DNA of 7,426 nt from Microcaldota archaeon (GTDB lineage: Archaea > Micrarchaeota > Micrarchaeia > Micrarchaeales > Micrarchaeaceae): NCBI GenBank assembly GCA_021836925.1, contig JAKBHG010000029.1, positions 1-7,426 on the forward strand, given 5' to 3'. Position numbers and translations under genes: made by a program. The stretch's first letter is position 1. Each line of letters opens with the position of its first letter. The notes under the pieces are model-generated. The model saw only the letters and a list, made by a program, of their open reading frames with translations. It did not search any database and was not told the DNA's origin. Positions 6,577-7,426 of the stretch are shown here, piece after piece.

Positions 6577-7426
6577 AGGCCATCACCGTATCTAAGGATC
6601 CCATTATTGCGAACATGTCCATGAGCCTCTGCCCCCTTGCCAGGTGGGGCAGTGCGGCAAGATTTATGAAGTTCGGAGAGCGTATGGAGAGCCTGTAGGG
6701 CTTCTGGGGGTCGGCAACCATGTACATCATTGCCTCTCCCCTTGGGCACTCCCTGCTCACAGCCACTACCCTGTTCTTTGCCGGAGGACCCACGAGCTTA
6801 ACTGCCATTCCCTTCGCGTCGCCTTCGGGGATCTTCTTGATGGCCTCGCGGACCAGCCTGGCGCTCTCCCGGATCTCCATGACGCGGACCCTGTACCTGG
6901 CGAAGTTGTCACCCCTGCTGTCTGTCTGGATCTCGAAGTTGAGCTTGTCGTAGACGTAGTACGGCTTCGCCTTCCTCACATCATAACGGACTCCTGAAGC
7001 TCTCAGCACTGGGCCTGTCACGCCGAGCGCCTTGGCGTCATCTGCGGCGAGCACCCCGACACCCTTCATCCTCTCAATGAAGATCGGGTTCTTCTCAAGG
7101 AATGCCTCGTACGCGCCGAGCCTCTTCTCCAGGTAGTCAAGGAACTCCGTGCAGTTGTCTGCGAAGTCAGGGGGTAGGTCCATCGTTACGCCTCCAACCC
7201 TCATGCTGACATAGAACATCCTCTGTCCTGTGAGCTGCGCAAGGAGGTCCAGCGCCCTGTCCCTGTCCTCGAAGCCCCACATGAACATCGTGAACATGAG
7301 CCCCATGTCGTTGCAGAGGGCGCCGAGGAAGAAGAGATGGCTCGCTATCCTCTGGAGCTCGAGCTGTATCACGCGGACGTACATTGCGCGCTCCTTGACC
7401 TCTATGCCGAGCGCGGCTTCCACCGT
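6563..7426 (-). CDS. nuoD: NADH/F420H2-type dehydrogenase subunit D (NuoD), 5' end outside the window
   Basis: This is the 49-kDa subunit of complex I, homologous to the large subunit of [NiFe] hydrogenases. It forms the quinone-reduction site together with NuoB and NuoH on the cytoplasmic side. About 287 residues are present. The frame is open at the window edge and reads Thr-Val there, so the GTG at 7423 is internal. Roughly the first quarter of the protein (family length near 400) is missing, including the quinone-site His and Tyr. Family signatures seen are an SHLFFLG segment near the visible start, SRECPRGEAMMY, KPYRLSIRSPNF and the closing GSLDTVMACVDK. The last motif differs from the usual ending: Lys replaces the terminal Arg, and a Cys sits five residues after the Asp. 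The TAA stop at 6563-6565 lies inside the start of nuoH, with 14 bases shared. Identity is secure; the electron donor to the complex cannot be read from this window. Confidence 0.97.
   Translation of the reverse strand, partial: TVEAALGIEVKERAMYVRVIQLELQRIASHLFFLGALCNDMGLMFTMFMWGFEDRDRALDLLAQLTGQRMFYVSMRVGGVTMDLPPDFADNCTEFLDYLEKRLGAYEAFLEKNPIFIERMKGVGVLAADDAKALGVTGPVLRASGVRYDVRKAKPYYVYDKLNFEIQTDSRGDNFARYRVRVMEIRESARLVREAIKKIPEGDAKGMAVKLVGPPAKNRVVAVSRECPRGEAMMYMVADPQKPYRLSIRSPNFINLAALPHLARGQRLMDMFAIMGSLDTVMACVDK
6582..6587 (-). promoter_or_regulatory. Shine-Dalgarno GGTGAT for nuoH
   Basis: GGTGAT on the minus strand sits five bases before the GTG at 6574-6576. It matches the archaeal anti-Shine-Dalgarno complement. 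It decides the nuoH start in favour of this GTG over the ATG at 6550-6552, which has no such element before it. Confidence 0.7.

Overview
The window is a stretch of an archaeal-looking genome in which every supportable gene lies on the minus strand, so biology reads from high to low coordinates. The archaeal assignment rests on three things seen here: start-proximal GGTGA/GTGAT Shine-Dalgarno cores, frequent ATA (Ile) and AGG (Arg) codons, and a short two-cluster NuoI that resembles archaeal Fpo/Nuo-type subunits. An acidophilic Thermoplasmata or Micrarchaeota-like host is my best guess, but the sequence alone does not decide between them.

Positions 7426 to 1174 hold the distal part of a complex I (nuo/fpo-type) operon in the order nuoD (5' end cut by the window edge), nuoH, nuoI, nuoJ, nuoK, nuoL, nuoN. 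The genes overlap by up to 14 bases or sit 1 to 6 bases apart, which indicates one translationally coupled transcript. Together they encode part of the quinone-reducing connecting arm (D, I) and most of the membrane arm (H, J, K, L, N). No NADH-oxidising subunits are visible; the operon's start is outside the window.

The most interesting feature is the membrane arm. The slot normally holding nuoM is empty: nuoL runs directly into nuoN through a TGATG overlap. The two antiporter-like subunits that remain also lack residues thought to be central to proton translocation. NuoL has Ala-Ala where the TM12 Lys-Asp pair is expected, and NuoN has Glu where the TM7 Lys is expected. This suggests a reduced or re-engineered pump, unless nuoM lies elsewhere in the genome.

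Just downstream of nuoN (1163 to 942) is a small DUF167/YggU-family gene, probably in the same transcript. It is followed by a 51-base gap with a TATA-like box and a palindrome flanked by direct repeats. Next comes a short-chain dehydrogenase/reductase gene (890 to 90) that probably has its own promoter. Positions 1 to 89 contain no gene I can support.
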